43,220 nt of DNA from Candidatus Danuiimicrobium aquiferis. Lineage in GTDB: Bacteria > Omnitrophota > Omnitrophia > Omnitrophales > Danuiimicrobiaceae. The DNA lies in contig MHFR01000069.1 of NCBI GenBank assembly GCA_001804285.1, forward strand, positions 1 through 43,220, written 5' to 3'. This document shows positions 26,457 to 34,601 of this stretch, piece by piece (positions within the stretch are counted from its first letter, which is position 1; each line of letters starts with the position of its first letter). The notes beneath the pieces are model-generated. The model saw nothing but the letters and a program-made list of their open reading frames with translations, was not told where the DNA came from and ran no database searches. The position numbers and the translations under genes were made by a program.

Positions 26457-28034
26457 TTATTTCCTGCCTTGCCCTTTCTTAATATTTGGATAAACAAAAT
26501 CTGAAATTTCTTCAAACCCTGCGTTTAAGTCAACAAATCCCGTGAAAGAATGTCCATAGTGCTTAGTAACAAGCACATGTATAATGCCACATCTTCTTTT
26601 TAACAACACCTGCTTATCGTCTTGATTTTCGGCAACTCCCAAATTGATAAAGTAATCATTTCCATTCAATGGCATATTAAAGCTAAACTTAACGACACAC
26701 ATATTCCCTTTTTCCATGGGCCGTGTTGCTGTATTATTCATGCACGTGTTCCACCCATAGACCGAAACTCCTTCTTTTGTATTTATGGAAAACCCATAGA
26801 TCGGAAATGCAACACGCTTTTGGAACAATACTTTTATATAAAGGTCTACATGCTCACCCGATTCCAATTGGCAAACGTCCAGTGCATCATTGGCCACAAT
26901 AAGATAATCGAGAATTTCGACATCCTCGCTCCCTGACCTATATTCGTTCTTGTTGTAGTTCTTCCTGTTAATAGAATTATCTGTTGTTTGTTTTTCTCTC
27001 AGAAATGCATCTAATTCGCTCCCCGGCCCTCTAACAAAAGTAATTATATCATGAGAAACCTTATCCTCCTGGACGATACCGTCGACAAGCTGTTTCACTT
27101 TTTCACAAGATAGATCAACTGCACATTTCTTTTCCTCGATAAGCATCCTTAAAAAACTACCCTCTATGTGTGTAAGATCAATGGGGCCTAAGGATTTCAG
27201 AATTGCAAAGTATTTTAGTCTATAATGAACGATACTAAAACCCCTGTAATTCTTCTCTACTAAACGAGGGGGCAATTGGGATTTTGAAATTTTCCCCATG
27301 AAGAGAAAATCAATATAATAATTAGTAACAGCCTTGGGCTCGCCTATCTCAAGAATCTTCCCCTTTTCGAGTAAAATTGCAGAATCACAGTGCCGGACGA
27401 TGGCATTAGCATCGTGAGTTGCGAATAGCACTGTTTTGCCATCTTTTTGAAATTCTAGAAATTTGCTATAACATTTGTGCTGAAACTTTGCGTCGCCGAC
27501 GGCGAGCGCTTCATCGACAACTAAAATGTCCGGATCAACATTAATTGCAGCCGCAAAGGCCAGCCGGAGAAACATGCCGGAAGAATAAGTCTTGACCGGT
27601 TGATCGATAAAATCGCCAATATCGGCAAAGGCTTCGATTTCAGGCAGACGTTTCTTCATCTCCACCAAAGGAATCCCGCTGATTTGTCCGTTGAGAAGCA
27701 CGTTTTCCCTGCCGGTAAATTGGGGATCAAACCCGGCACCCAACTCTAACAACGCCGAAATCCGCCCATTCACATGAATTTCTCCCGATGTCGGCTTTAA
27801 AACGGAACAAATGAGCTGCAGCAGCGTCGATTTTCCCGATCCATTCCTTCCGACAATTCCGACCGTCGTTCCTTTCTTGATATTAAAATTGATATTCTTG
27901 AGCGCCCAAAATTCCCGGTGGTATTTCTTCCTGAAGGGATGAAGCGCTTCCAGGAAACGTTCCCGCGGCGAGTTGTAGAGCCGGTATTTTTTGGATAGAT
28001 TCTGAATTGATATCGCTATTTCGTCCATATTCAC
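26457..28034 (-). CDS. wzt: ABC exporter ATPase Wzt with C-terminal glycan-binding domain
   Basis: A 525-residue ATPase. Residues 1-240 are the nucleotide-binding domain: Walker A GRNGSGKST at 62-70, signature YSSGMFLRLAF at 150-160, Walker B ILVVDEAL at 170-177, switch His in FATHD. Residues about 256-320 form a module (NYRGFSIVHYR, then SLGPIDL) that resembles the repeated module at the C-terminus of the methyltransferase at 20896-21987. Residues about 370-490 look like a Wzt C-terminal beta-sandwich that recognises the capped end of the glycan before export. The total is longer than common Wzt proteins because of the middle module. The GTG at 28034 overlaps the wzm stop by 4 bases; an ATG at 28028 is the alternative. 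Confidence 0.93.
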   Translation of the reverse strand: MNMDEIAISIQNLSKKYRLYNSPRERFLEALHPFRKKYHREFWALKNINFNIKKGTTVGIVGRNGSGKSTLLQLICSVLKPTSGEIHVNGRISALLELGAGFDPQFTGRENVLLNGQISGIPLVEMKKRLPEIEAFADIGDFIDQPVKTYSSGMFLRLAFAAAINVDPDILVVDEALAVGDAKFQHKCYSKFLEFQKDGKTVLFATHDANAIVRHCDSAILLEKGKILEIGEPKAVTNYYIDFLFMGKISKSQLPPRLVEKNYRGFSIVHYRLKYFAILKSLGPIDLTHIEGSFLRMLIEEKKCAVDLSCEKVKQLVDGIVQEDKVSHDIITFVRGPGSELDAFLREKQTTDNSINRKNYNKNEYRSGSEDVEILDYLIVANDALDVCQLESGEHVDLYIKVLFQKRVAFPIYGFSINTKEGVSVYGWNTCMNNTATRPMEKGNMCVVKFSFNMPLNGNDYFINLGVAENQDDKQVLLKRRCGIIHVLVTKHYGHSFTGFVDLNAGFEEISDFVYPNIKKGQGRK

Positions 28035-28837
28035 AACACTTCCGCGAATTCCGCTTTGAGACGTTTAAAGACATATCCGCCGATCAAAAAGACCAATCCC
28101 GCACCAATCCAAAAATATGCATCCGTCAATCCCGGATGGCTCAATGGCAATTGCCGGGAAATAAATACCTGCTTATACCCTTGAATGACATAACACATTG
28201 GATTTAGTTTAATCAAAAACTGGTATTTTACAGGCAGCATCTTGAGCGGCCAGGCAATCGGCGTCAGCCAAAACCAAAGATTGATGAGAACGTTTAAAAA
28301 TTGCCCGATATCCCGGAAAAAAACATTTAAAGACGAAAAAAGCCACCCGAGTCCAAGCGCAAAAACCGAGAGAGCCAGAAAATAATAGAGAAATCCAAAA
28401 TTGTTTATTGAGAAAGGAATTTGATTGAACGCCATCAAGATAAAAAGCAAAACCATCATAATTCCGTGTGTAAACCACGATGTCACCAAGCTAACCACCG
28501 GCAAAATCTCAGATGGAAAAACTGTTTTTTTGATTAGATGTGCATTCGCATTAATTGAATTCAAACTCGTCGTCAAAATTTCGCTGAACATCATCCACGG
28601 AATCAGCCCGCACATAAATACAATAATAAAAGGAACACCTTCGGCAAGTTCGACCTTTAAGCCGACAGAGAAAACAATCCAATAAACCAGCATAAAAGCA
28701 AGCGGATTAATGACAGACCAGAAAATACCGGCAACCGTCCCGATATAGCGGGCCTGAATATCACGAACCGCCATCGCCCAAATACTGGAGCGATACGTAT
28801 ACAATTTTTTTATAAAATTAAGCCATGTCTTTATCAT
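28031..28837 (-). CDS. wzm: ABC exporter permease Wzm
   Basis: A 268-residue ABC-2 type membrane protein with about six hydrophobic segments, beginning RDIQARYIGTVAGIFWSVINPLAFML. The LWFWLTPIAWPL and MCYVIQGYKQV regions are typical of polysaccharide exporters of the Wzm/RfbA/KpsM group. It moves the polyprenyl-linked polymer across the inner membrane with Wzt. The start overlaps the end of the fucose-synthase-like gene by 20 bases. An ABC exporter rather than Wzx/Wzy means the chain is finished in the cytosol, which fits cytosolic decorating enzymes nearby. Confidence 0.93.
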   Translation of the reverse strand: MIKTWLNFIKKLYTYRSSIWAMAVRDIQARYIGTVAGIFWSVINPLAFMLVYWIVFSVGLKVELAEGVPFIIVFMCGLIPWMMFSEILTTSLNSINANAHLIKKTVFPSEILPVVSLVTSWFTHGIMMVLLFILMAFNQIPFSINNFGFLYYFLALSVFALGLGWLFSSLNVFFRDIGQFLNVLINLWFWLTPIAWPLKMLPVKYQFLIKLNPMCYVIQGYKQVFISRQLPLSHPGLTDAYFWIGAGLVFLIGGYVFKRLKAEFAEVL

Positions 28838-29753
28838 TTTGTTTAAACCATAAATAGATACGCCGCAATCCGTCGTTCAGTTTGGTTTTTGCTTTCCATC
28901 CTAACGCGTGTATTTTACCGGAATCAAGGAAACGCCGCATATTCCCATCCGGTTTTTTCGTGTCGAAAATAATTTTCCCGTGAAATCCCGTAATCCGTTT
29001 CAGCTCCGCCGCAAGCTGTCTCACAGATGTTTCTTTTCCGGCGCCAACATTGATCACATCACTTGAGTTATATTGATCCATCAAAAACACGCACGCCTCC
29101 GCAAGATCATCCACATATAAGAATTCCCGCTTGGGCTTTCCGCTCCCCCAAACCGTAACCTCTTTCTCTCCGTTGCTCTTTGCTCTGAGAAATTTCATCA
29201 TGAGCGAAGAAACGACATGCGCGTCTTTGCCGGTATGATCATTGACGCCGTAAACATTCGCCGGAATGACCGAAATAAAATTAGTGTGGTACTGGCGATG
29301 ATACGTCTGACACATCTTAATCCCGGCCAACTTGGCTACGGCAAACGGTTCGTTCGTCGGCTCAATAGCCCCCGTCAACAGATAGTTCTCCTTCATCGGT
29401 TGTTTGCAAATTTTCGGATAAACGCAAGAACTCGCAAGAAAGAGCAGTTTTTTGATTCCGTAACGGTAAGAAAGATCAATCACGTTGGTTTGTATCATGA
29501 GGTTCTGATAAATAAATTCGGCTGGATAGGTTGCGTTAGCATGAATCCCGCCGACCTTGGCAGCGGCAAGAAATACATACTCAGGTTTTTCTTTCCGGAA
29601 AAATATTTCCGTCTGACTTCGATCCGTTAAATCAAGCTCGCCGTGGCTTCGGAGAATTAAATTTCGAAAACCGGCCGATTTTAACCTTCTCGCAATAGCT
29701 GATCCGATAAACCCTTGATGCCCGGCAATATAGATTCGCGCATTTTTATTCAT
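28818..29753 (-). CDS. GDP-L-fucose-synthase-like epimerase/reductase with catalytic Tyr replaced by Phe
   Basis: A 311-residue extended SDR of the Fcl/WcaG/MlghC type: YIAGHQGFIGSAI at 8-20, AAAKVGGIHAN at 63-73, FLASSCVYPK around Cys110, NVYGVNDHTGKDAHVV with His179. Cys110 and His179 correspond to the epimerase residues Cys109 and His179 of E. coli GDP-fucose synthase. The YxxxK motif reads NEPFAVAK: Phe137 in place of Tyr136, with Lys141 kept. The codon is TTT, seen on the + strand near 29343-29345. That predicts retained 3,5-epimerase chemistry with weak or absent 4-keto reduction. It overlaps the E1-like gene by 4 bases and wzm by 20. Confidence 0.88.
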   Translation of the reverse strand: MNKNARIYIAGHQGFIGSAIARRLKSAGFRNLILRSHGELDLTDRSQTEIFFRKEKPEYVFLAAAKVGGIHANATYPAEFIYQNLMIQTNVIDLSYRYGIKKLLFLASSCVYPKICKQPMKENYLLTGAIEPTNEPFAVAKLAGIKMCQTYHRQYHTNFISVIPANVYGVNDHTGKDAHVVSSLMMKFLRAKSNGEKEVTVWGSGKPKREFLYVDDLAEACVFLMDQYNSSDVINVGAGKETSVRQLAAELKRITGFHGKIIFDTKKPDGNMRRFLDSGKIHALGWKAKTKLNDGLRRIYLWFKQNDKDMA

Positions 29754-30946
29754 CTTGCGTAACGCTCCAAAAAATCCCCTACGGTGCGAATAAAATAATC
29801 AACATGCTTTTCTCCCAAATCCTGATGAACGCCGATATGAAGTCCGTTGTCACCGATATATTCCGCATTCGGAAACGCACCCAATTTATATTTCAAAAAT
29901 TTGAATCCGGGACATTGTGTCGGCATGGATGAAAAAAGATCGCGCGTATCAATCCCTCGCTTATCCAAGTAATCCACCAGTTGATCTCGCGTGAATCCCG
30001 CTTTTTCTTTCACGATCATCGGAAATGCGTGCGGGCCAATTTCCTCGTGTTCCTCCTGCTGAAATGTCGTCATGCAGGATTTGAATTTTTGAAATCGCTT
30101 GATCATGGTTAAAAGATTCCGTTTTCGTTTGGAAATAATTTTTTTATACATGTGCAGGCTACCGATCCCAACCGCCGCTTCCAGCTCATTCATCTTTGAC
30201 GAGTAGCCGACTCTCTCAAAGATAAAACGGACATCTCGCCCGGACTTAAACCGTTTAGAGCAATATGCAGAATTGGTGTTCACAACACAGACTTTGCACT
30301 TGCAGGCCCGGCCATGGGAGCGGAGAGAACGAAGGATTTCGGCAAAATCCTCCCGGTCTGTCGTCACGATACCGCCTTCAACCGTTGTAATAATATGCGC
30401 AAGATAAAGGCTGTACGCCGCCATGTCACCCAATGTGCCGACATTTTTACCTTTATAAACAGCGCCGTGCGCCTCAGCCGCATCTTCGATAACAAATAAT
30501 TTATGTTTCCTGGCAATCTTGTTGATTTCATCCATCTTTGCGGGTTTCCCCATCAAATGAACCGGCATAATGGCGCGCGTCTTTTTGGTAATGACTTGCT
30601 CTATGCGGCGTGGGTTTATGTTCAGAGTTTCAAGTTCGACATCAACGAATACGGGGGTAAAACCCGCATGCAACACGGCATTTCCCGTCGCGACAAAAGA
30701 AAGAGCCGGCACAATAATCTCGTCGCCTCTTTTCGCGCCGAAATCATAAAGAACAGCCAATGCCAGCATATCCGCGTCTGTGCCGCTGCTGACCGCAACG
30801 GCTTCTTTCGTCCCGGTTAATCGCGCAAAGAGCTCTTCAAACTCGCGGACATATTTCCCATTCGACACTCGACCGGAGTCTAACGCTTCATTAATTAATT
30901 CGCGGGATTTTGAGGTAATTGTAATCGTACCAAACGGTATTTTCAT
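29750..30946 (-). CDS. E1/RfbH-like sugar 3-dehydratase of the DegT/StrS fold, His replacing the PLP lysine
   Basis: A 398-residue fold-type I B6 enzyme. In StrS aminotransferases the cofactor lysine stands six residues before the Glu of EGG; here the segment is SLYLAHIITTVEGG with His184 at that place, as in the 3-dehydratases E1 (His220) and ColD. Downstream is a Cys cluster CKCKVC plus Cys229 (Cys215, Cys217, Cys220, Cys229), followed by KRF, at the spot where E1 carries its 2Fe-2S ligands. The fourth E1 ligand, 58 residues earlier, is Ala157 here. Likely role: C3 deoxygenation of a 4-keto sugar nucleotide. The start ATG 30946 is chosen because a longer frame to 31048 enters the hairpin repeat at 31017-31088. 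Confidence 0.87.
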   Translation of the reverse strand: MKIPFGTITITSKSRELINEALDSGRVSNGKYVREFEELFARLTGTKEAVAVSSGTDADMLALAVLYDFGAKRGDEIIVPALSFVATGNAVLHAGFTPVFVDVELETLNINPRRIEQVITKKTRAIMPVHLMGKPAKMDEINKIARKHKLFVIEDAAEAHGAVYKGKNVGTLGDMAAYSLYLAHIITTVEGGIVTTDREDFAEILRSLRSHGRACKCKVCVVNTNSAYCSKRFKSGRDVRFIFERVGYSSKMNELEAAVGIGSLHMYKKIISKRKRNLLTMIKRFQKFKSCMTTFQQEEHEEIGPHAFPMIVKEKAGFTRDQLVDYLDKRGIDTRDLFSSMPTQCPGFKFLKYKLGAFPNAEYIGDNGLHIGVHQDLGEKHVDYFIRTVGDFLERYAR

Positions 30947-31016
30947 TTTTGCTTTTCTAATAATTTTCAAGTCGACCGTTTTTTGTGATAGGAAAGGCCA
31001 CGACTCCTTATCCTGT

Positions 31017-31088
31017 GTCATGCCCGAATGCTTCAGTCGGGCATCCACGATTCATAACAGATTCCCGCCTAAAGCTTGCGGGAATGAC
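31017..31088. repeat. dispersed inverted repeat, copy 2
   Basis: A 72-base element of two hairpins head to head, TGCCCGAATGC...GTCGGGCAT and ATTCCCGCC...GCGGGAAT, ended by GTCA and TGAC. It lies between the HddC-type and E1-like genes. Confidence 0.8.
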
Positions 31089-31098
31089 ACGAAAACGG

Positions 31099-31839
31099 TC
31101 AGGTTGAGTAATATTGGAATTCTACAGTTCTGCTAAAATATTTATTCGCCGTCGCATATCTTTCCGGCGTTCCGATATCAATAAAAAAACCTCTATTTCT
31201 AAATCCAAAAATGCGCTTACCCGCTAACGAAGGAAAAAAATCACGCTCCAAAGAAAATCGTTCACGCTTAGGCATTAAATAAAAGGTCTTGCGATCAAAT
31301 AAATAAATTCCGGCATTAATAAAACAATTCCGCGCCGAAGGATTCTTCTCGTCAAAGCTGACAATTCTTGATGAACGGTCAACCGCAACTCGACCATAAT
31401 CACCACCGATAGCAACTTTCTGTAGCAAAATCGAAATGCAAGCTTTTTTTCCTCTATGGAATTTCAAAAATTTAATCGGTTCAAATTCGCAAAACGAATC
31501 GCCATTCAAAACGAAAAATTCTTTGCTTTTAATTTGCTTTGCCGCATACTTAACCGCCCCACCTGTATCGAGCGGTTTCTTTTCTTCAGAAAAACAAATT
31601 TCAATTCCGGTCGGCTTTTTTTTCCGGTAATAGCCCTTAATCACGTTCGCTTTATAGCCGACTGCCAAAATAAAACGTTTAAACCCAAATCCGGCCAGGT
31701 AACCAAGCATGATATCCAAAAAGTGGCGGCTGCCGATTTTCGCCATCGGCTTGGGTAAATGCGGGCAAATTTTCCGGATTCGTTTGCCCTTTCCTCCGCA
31801 CAGAATCAAGACGTCAATATCGGATAAATAACCATCCAT
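31099..31839 (-). CDS. hddC: sugar-1-phosphate nucleotidyltransferase, HddC-like
   Basis: About 246 residues: ILCGGKGKRIRKICPHLPKPMAKIG is the signature (slightly varied GGxGxRL), LNGDSF the metal-binding Asp, and a late FIDIGTPERYATA as in HddC and other small GDP/NDP-sugar pyrophosphorylases. It would couple a heptose or related sugar 1-phosphate to GMP. It follows an HddA-type kinase, so the two form one activation module. The ATG at 31839 is preferred over 31863 by homology. This enzyme is separate from the fused version at 17200-18423, which points to two sugar nucleotides. GTP specificity is family inference. Confidence 0.8.
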   Translation of the reverse strand: MDGYLSDIDVLILCGGKGKRIRKICPHLPKPMAKIGSRHFLDIMLGYLAGFGFKRFILAVGYKANVIKGYYRKKKPTGIEICFSEEKKPLDTGGAVKYAAKQIKSKEFFVLNGDSFCEFEPIKFLKFHRGKKACISILLQKVAIGGDYGRVAVDRSSRIVSFDEKNPSARNCFINAGIYLFDRKTFYLMPKRERFSLERDFFPSLAGKRIFGFRNRGFFIDIGTPERYATANKYFSRTVEFQYYST

Positions 31840-31856
31840 AGATTTCCTCAGATTCC

Positions 31857-31899
31857 CCCTCACCCTACCCTCTCCCCTTGGGAAAGGGTAGGGTGAGGG
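31857..31899. repeat. palindrome CCCTCACCCTACCC...GGGTAGGGTGAGGG
   Basis: A perfect 14-base stem (31857-31870 with 31886-31899) around a C/G-rich loop, between the kinase and nucleotidyltransferase genes. It has no following T-run on either strand, so it looks like a REP-type repeat rather than an intrinsic terminator. Confidence 0.85.
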
Positions 31900-31914
31900 A
31901 ATATTTCCTCTCTT

Positions 31915-32907
31915 TCACATGTCCTGCGGGGCATAATAAATGATTTGACTGCCGTCGTTCTCAAAACAAAATTTCACTTCGAGGAGTTCTTTCAGCGCTT
32001 CCTTTACTTTTTTCCGGTTTTCCGGCAATACAAAGAAAAGCATGAATCCCCCGCCTCCCGCGCCTAAAAGCTTCCCGCCGCTCGCACCGTGCTTCATCAC
32101 GCTTTCATATAAATTATCTATACTCGGACTGGATATGCGCTTCGAGATTTTTCTTTTTAAATTCCACGACTCGTGAAGCAATTTTCCGAACTCCATGATA
32201 GGGTCTTTGCCGTTTAGCATATCAACCGCGTGATCCACCAGCTGACGCATGGCTGCAAGCTCTTTTTTTTTCTTGTTTGTATTCTTAATTTGTTCAGCGG
32301 CAATTTCGGATGCATAACGGGACAATCCGGTAAAAACAAGCATTAAGCAGTTCTGCAATTCGTCAATCCGTTCCTTCCGTAACGTAATGGGCTCCACCCG
32401 GAAATTGTGATCTGTATGAAACACAATTTTATTAAATCCGCCGGAAGCCGATGAAATTTGATCCTGCGAACCGACATTTTCTTTTAAAATTTCCCGTTCG
32501 ATATAAATGGCTTCTTTTGCAAGCTTCGTTCTTGAAATGATCCCGCCCTTAAGCGCAACCAGCGAATTAATCATCCCGACCGTAAACGCGGAGCTCGATC
32601 CGAGCCCTGAACGCGCAGGCAAATCCGCGTCATGGTGGACTTCTACGCCTCTGTCAATTTTATAATATTCAAGCAACGCTCTGACCACCGGATGCTTGAT
32701 TTCATACACGTGTTTTACATTTTCGATATTCGAATAGACAATCCGGTGCCGATGCTCGAAAAAAGGCGGAAGATAGCGTACGTTAATATAACAATACTTA
32801 TCGATCGTGGTGGAAAGCACGGCGCCTCCGTGATTTTCGTACCAGACCGGATAATCGGTCCCGCCGCCGAAAAACGAAATTCTAAAAGGGGTTTTACTGA
32901 TGATCAT
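31915..32907 (-). CDS. hddA: GHMP kinase, D-glycero-D-manno-heptose 7-phosphate kinase type (copy 1)
   Basis: A 330-residue GHMP kinase. Motif 1 RISFFGGGTDYPVW, motif 2 PARSGLGSSSAFTVG near residue 97, motif 3 GGKLLGAGGGGFML near the C-terminus. NVGSQDQISSASGGFN is the catalytic-Asp segment shared with HddA proteins. It overlaps the upstream B12 radical SAM gene by 14 bases and stands just before hddC. Predicted role: O-1 phosphorylation of heptose 7-phosphate. The product would need a phosphatase, and only the GmhB domain at 17200-18423 is present, so the two sugar modules likely share steps. Confidence 0.82.
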   Translation of the reverse strand: MIISKTPFRISFFGGGTDYPVWYENHGGAVLSTTIDKYCYINVRYLPPFFEHRHRIVYSNIENVKHVYEIKHPVVRALLEYYKIDRGVEVHHDADLPARSGLGSSSAFTVGMINSLVALKGGIISRTKLAKEAIYIEREILKENVGSQDQISSASGGFNKIVFHTDHNFRVEPITLRKERIDELQNCLMLVFTGLSRYASEIAAEQIKNTNKKKKELAAMRQLVDHAVDMLNGKDPIMEFGKLLHESWNLKRKISKRISSPSIDNLYESVMKHGASGGKLLGAGGGGFMLFFVLPENRKKVKEALKELLEVKFCFENDGSQIIYYAPQDM

Positions 32908-34408
32908 GGCAACAATCCTTTTCTAAAAGCCTGCGTTTCAATTTGTGTTTGAGCATCTCCCGGATATGCGAAACGGCTTCTTCGCCGAATTTCCCTTTTA
33001 TCATATCCATGTATCGATCCCCGGAGAAATAATTCTCAAATGTTTCATCCCGAAATCGTAAAATTTCGGCACTAGTTGAATTCTCCGTCGCAAGCGGCAT
33101 GGCTTGTTCGCTATATTGAGAATATCCGTCCCATGTCACCGGAAGCGGCCACCCGTTTCTTACCGCTTCTTCATAAAGATTCGAGCCCGGATACGCCATG
33201 GCCGTATAAAAATTCGCGTGTTCACAATTTAATTCCTTTGCCAAATCAAATGTGTTTTGCATGCTTTGAGAGTCATCGCCCGGCAACCCGAAAATAAAAT
33301 TGCCCACAACACAAATTCCCGCATCATGAACTGTCTTGATCGTTCCTTTGATCCGCTCCTCGTCAAATTTCCCCTTGCGCATTCCGTTTCGCACTTGTTT
33401 ACTCCCTGACTCTATTCCAAAAGCAAGCCAGTTAATTCCCGCTTTTTTCATCTTTTTTAAAAGTTCCAGATTGCCAGCCGTATCGATACGGGAATATGCC
33501 CATATATTTAGATCAAATTGGCGTTCAATCACCAGATCGCAAATTTCAGACACCCTGTCTTCTCTGAGCGCAAACATTTCATCCATAATCTTAATGTTTT
33601 TTACGCCATAATCCTTAACTAAAATTTCAATCTCATCCACAACCTTCTTTGCGCTGCGGTAACGAATGCCGGCTTTCCCATTATAAAGTGCCGAAATGTT
33701 ACAGAATTTACAGGTAAACGGACAACCGAAGCTCGTATAAATGACGCCATAAGGTTTTCTATTGTTGTCATGATAGCCGCAATGCCAATTATGGGCCCTA
33801 TACTTTCCCATAGGCAATAAATCCCAAGCGATCAGCGGCAACTCATCGATATTTTCTATGCAAATACCCCAGTCGCCGGAAATAATTTCCTCGCCGTTCT
33901 TATACCACAAACCGGGAATTTGACTGCAACCCACGCCCCTACCCGTTTTCAAACAATCAAGCACTTCAATAGTCGTATAAAAACATTCACCCCGGAATAG
34001 AAAATCTACAGGCTCTTCGGAAAGCGTCATTTCCGGAAGCGCCGAAGGATGAATGCCGTATAAGAATGTTTTCGCTGCGCATTGTTGATCTTTTAGTCTA
34101 TGCAGCAATTTACTTGCAACCGGCATTTTGGGAGTGGAGGATGCGGACGGATTTGCGCCGATCACACCGATTCCTATCAAAACCGGATTTAACTCCATAA
34201 CCTTTTTTGCGGTTTCTTGGGCGGTTAAATTCTCTGCTGCCGCATCGACGACTTGAACCGTAAATCCTTTCTCTCTCACAAAAGCGGCAAGTAACGCCGT
34301 CCACATGGGCGGTTCAATAGCAGGAAGCGAACGGAAAAAAGATTCTGAAGTAGCGGAAACTTTACGGTCATTAGCCGGGTTGACCAATACAAGATCTAAA
34401 TGAAACAT
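32894..34408 (-). CDS. B12-binding radical SAM enzyme (3 of 3)
   Basis: A 504-residue enzyme. Residues 1-150 are a B12-binding domain (LDLVLVNPAND, GIGVIGANPS, YGIHPSALP, FLFRGECF). The radical SAM motif is TSFGCPFTCKFC with Cys229, Cys233 and Cys236, followed by KIMDEMFAL, AFGIESGS and FIFGLPGDD. Start ATG 34408 has GGAAAG upstream; a longer frame to 34609 passes through a hairpin repeat and is rejected. It is coupled to hddA (14-base overlap), so it belongs to sugar module 1. A likely job is C-methylation or a radical rearrangement on the sugar made there; the substrate is unknown. Confidence 0.86.
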   Translation of the reverse strand: MFHLDLVLVNPANDRKVSATSESFFRSLPAIEPPMWTALLAAFVREKGFTVQVVDAAAENLTAQETAKKVMELNPVLIGIGVIGANPSASSTPKMPVASKLLHRLKDQQCAAKTFLYGIHPSALPEMTLSEEPVDFLFRGECFYTTIEVLDCLKTGRGVGCSQIPGLWYKNGEEIISGDWGICIENIDELPLIAWDLLPMGKYRAHNWHCGYHDNNRKPYGVIYTSFGCPFTCKFCNISALYNGKAGIRYRSAKKVVDEIEILVKDYGVKNIKIMDEMFALREDRVSEICDLVIERQFDLNIWAYSRIDTAGNLELLKKMKKAGINWLAFGIESGSKQVRNGMRKGKFDEERIKGTIKTVHDAGICVVGNFIFGLPGDDSQSMQNTFDLAKELNCEHANFYTAMAYPGSNLYEEAVRNGWPLPVTWDGYSQYSEQAMPLATENSTSAEILRFRDETFENYFSGDRYMDMIKGKFGEEAVSHIREMLKHKLKRRLLEKDCCHDHQ

Positions 34409-34448
34409 TTCACACTTTCCAGAAGCGGTTTCATAAGCTCTCCGAGGT

Positions 34449-34583
34449 GTCATTCCCGCATGCAGCGAAGCAGCACTGCTCCGCCGTGTTTTTAGCGGGA
34501 ATCCACAGATAATGGATCCCCGCTTTTCCGCCACTAAAGCGTTGGCGGATCCGACCACGCTGTTTGGCGGACGCGGGGATGAC
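34449..34583. repeat. dispersed inverted repeat, copy 3
   Basis: Begins GTCATTCCCGCATGC and ends GGGGATGAC. The left half is the inverted form of the right half of copy 1 (AGCGAAGCAGCACTGCTCCGC). A second internal palindrome CCGCCACTAAAGCGTTGGCGG follows. It fills the gap between the epimerase and the B12 radical SAM genes. Confidence 0.85.
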
Positions 34584-34601
34584 AGACTTCTGCTACCACT
34601 T

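Noticed and set aside
29217-29630. A 137-codon plus-strand frame
   Set aside because: Antisense shadow of the GDP-fucose-synthase-like gene.
30947-31048. Longer N-terminus for the E1-like protein
   Set aside because: The extension starts inside a dispersed hairpin repeat, and the homologous part begins at MKIPFG.
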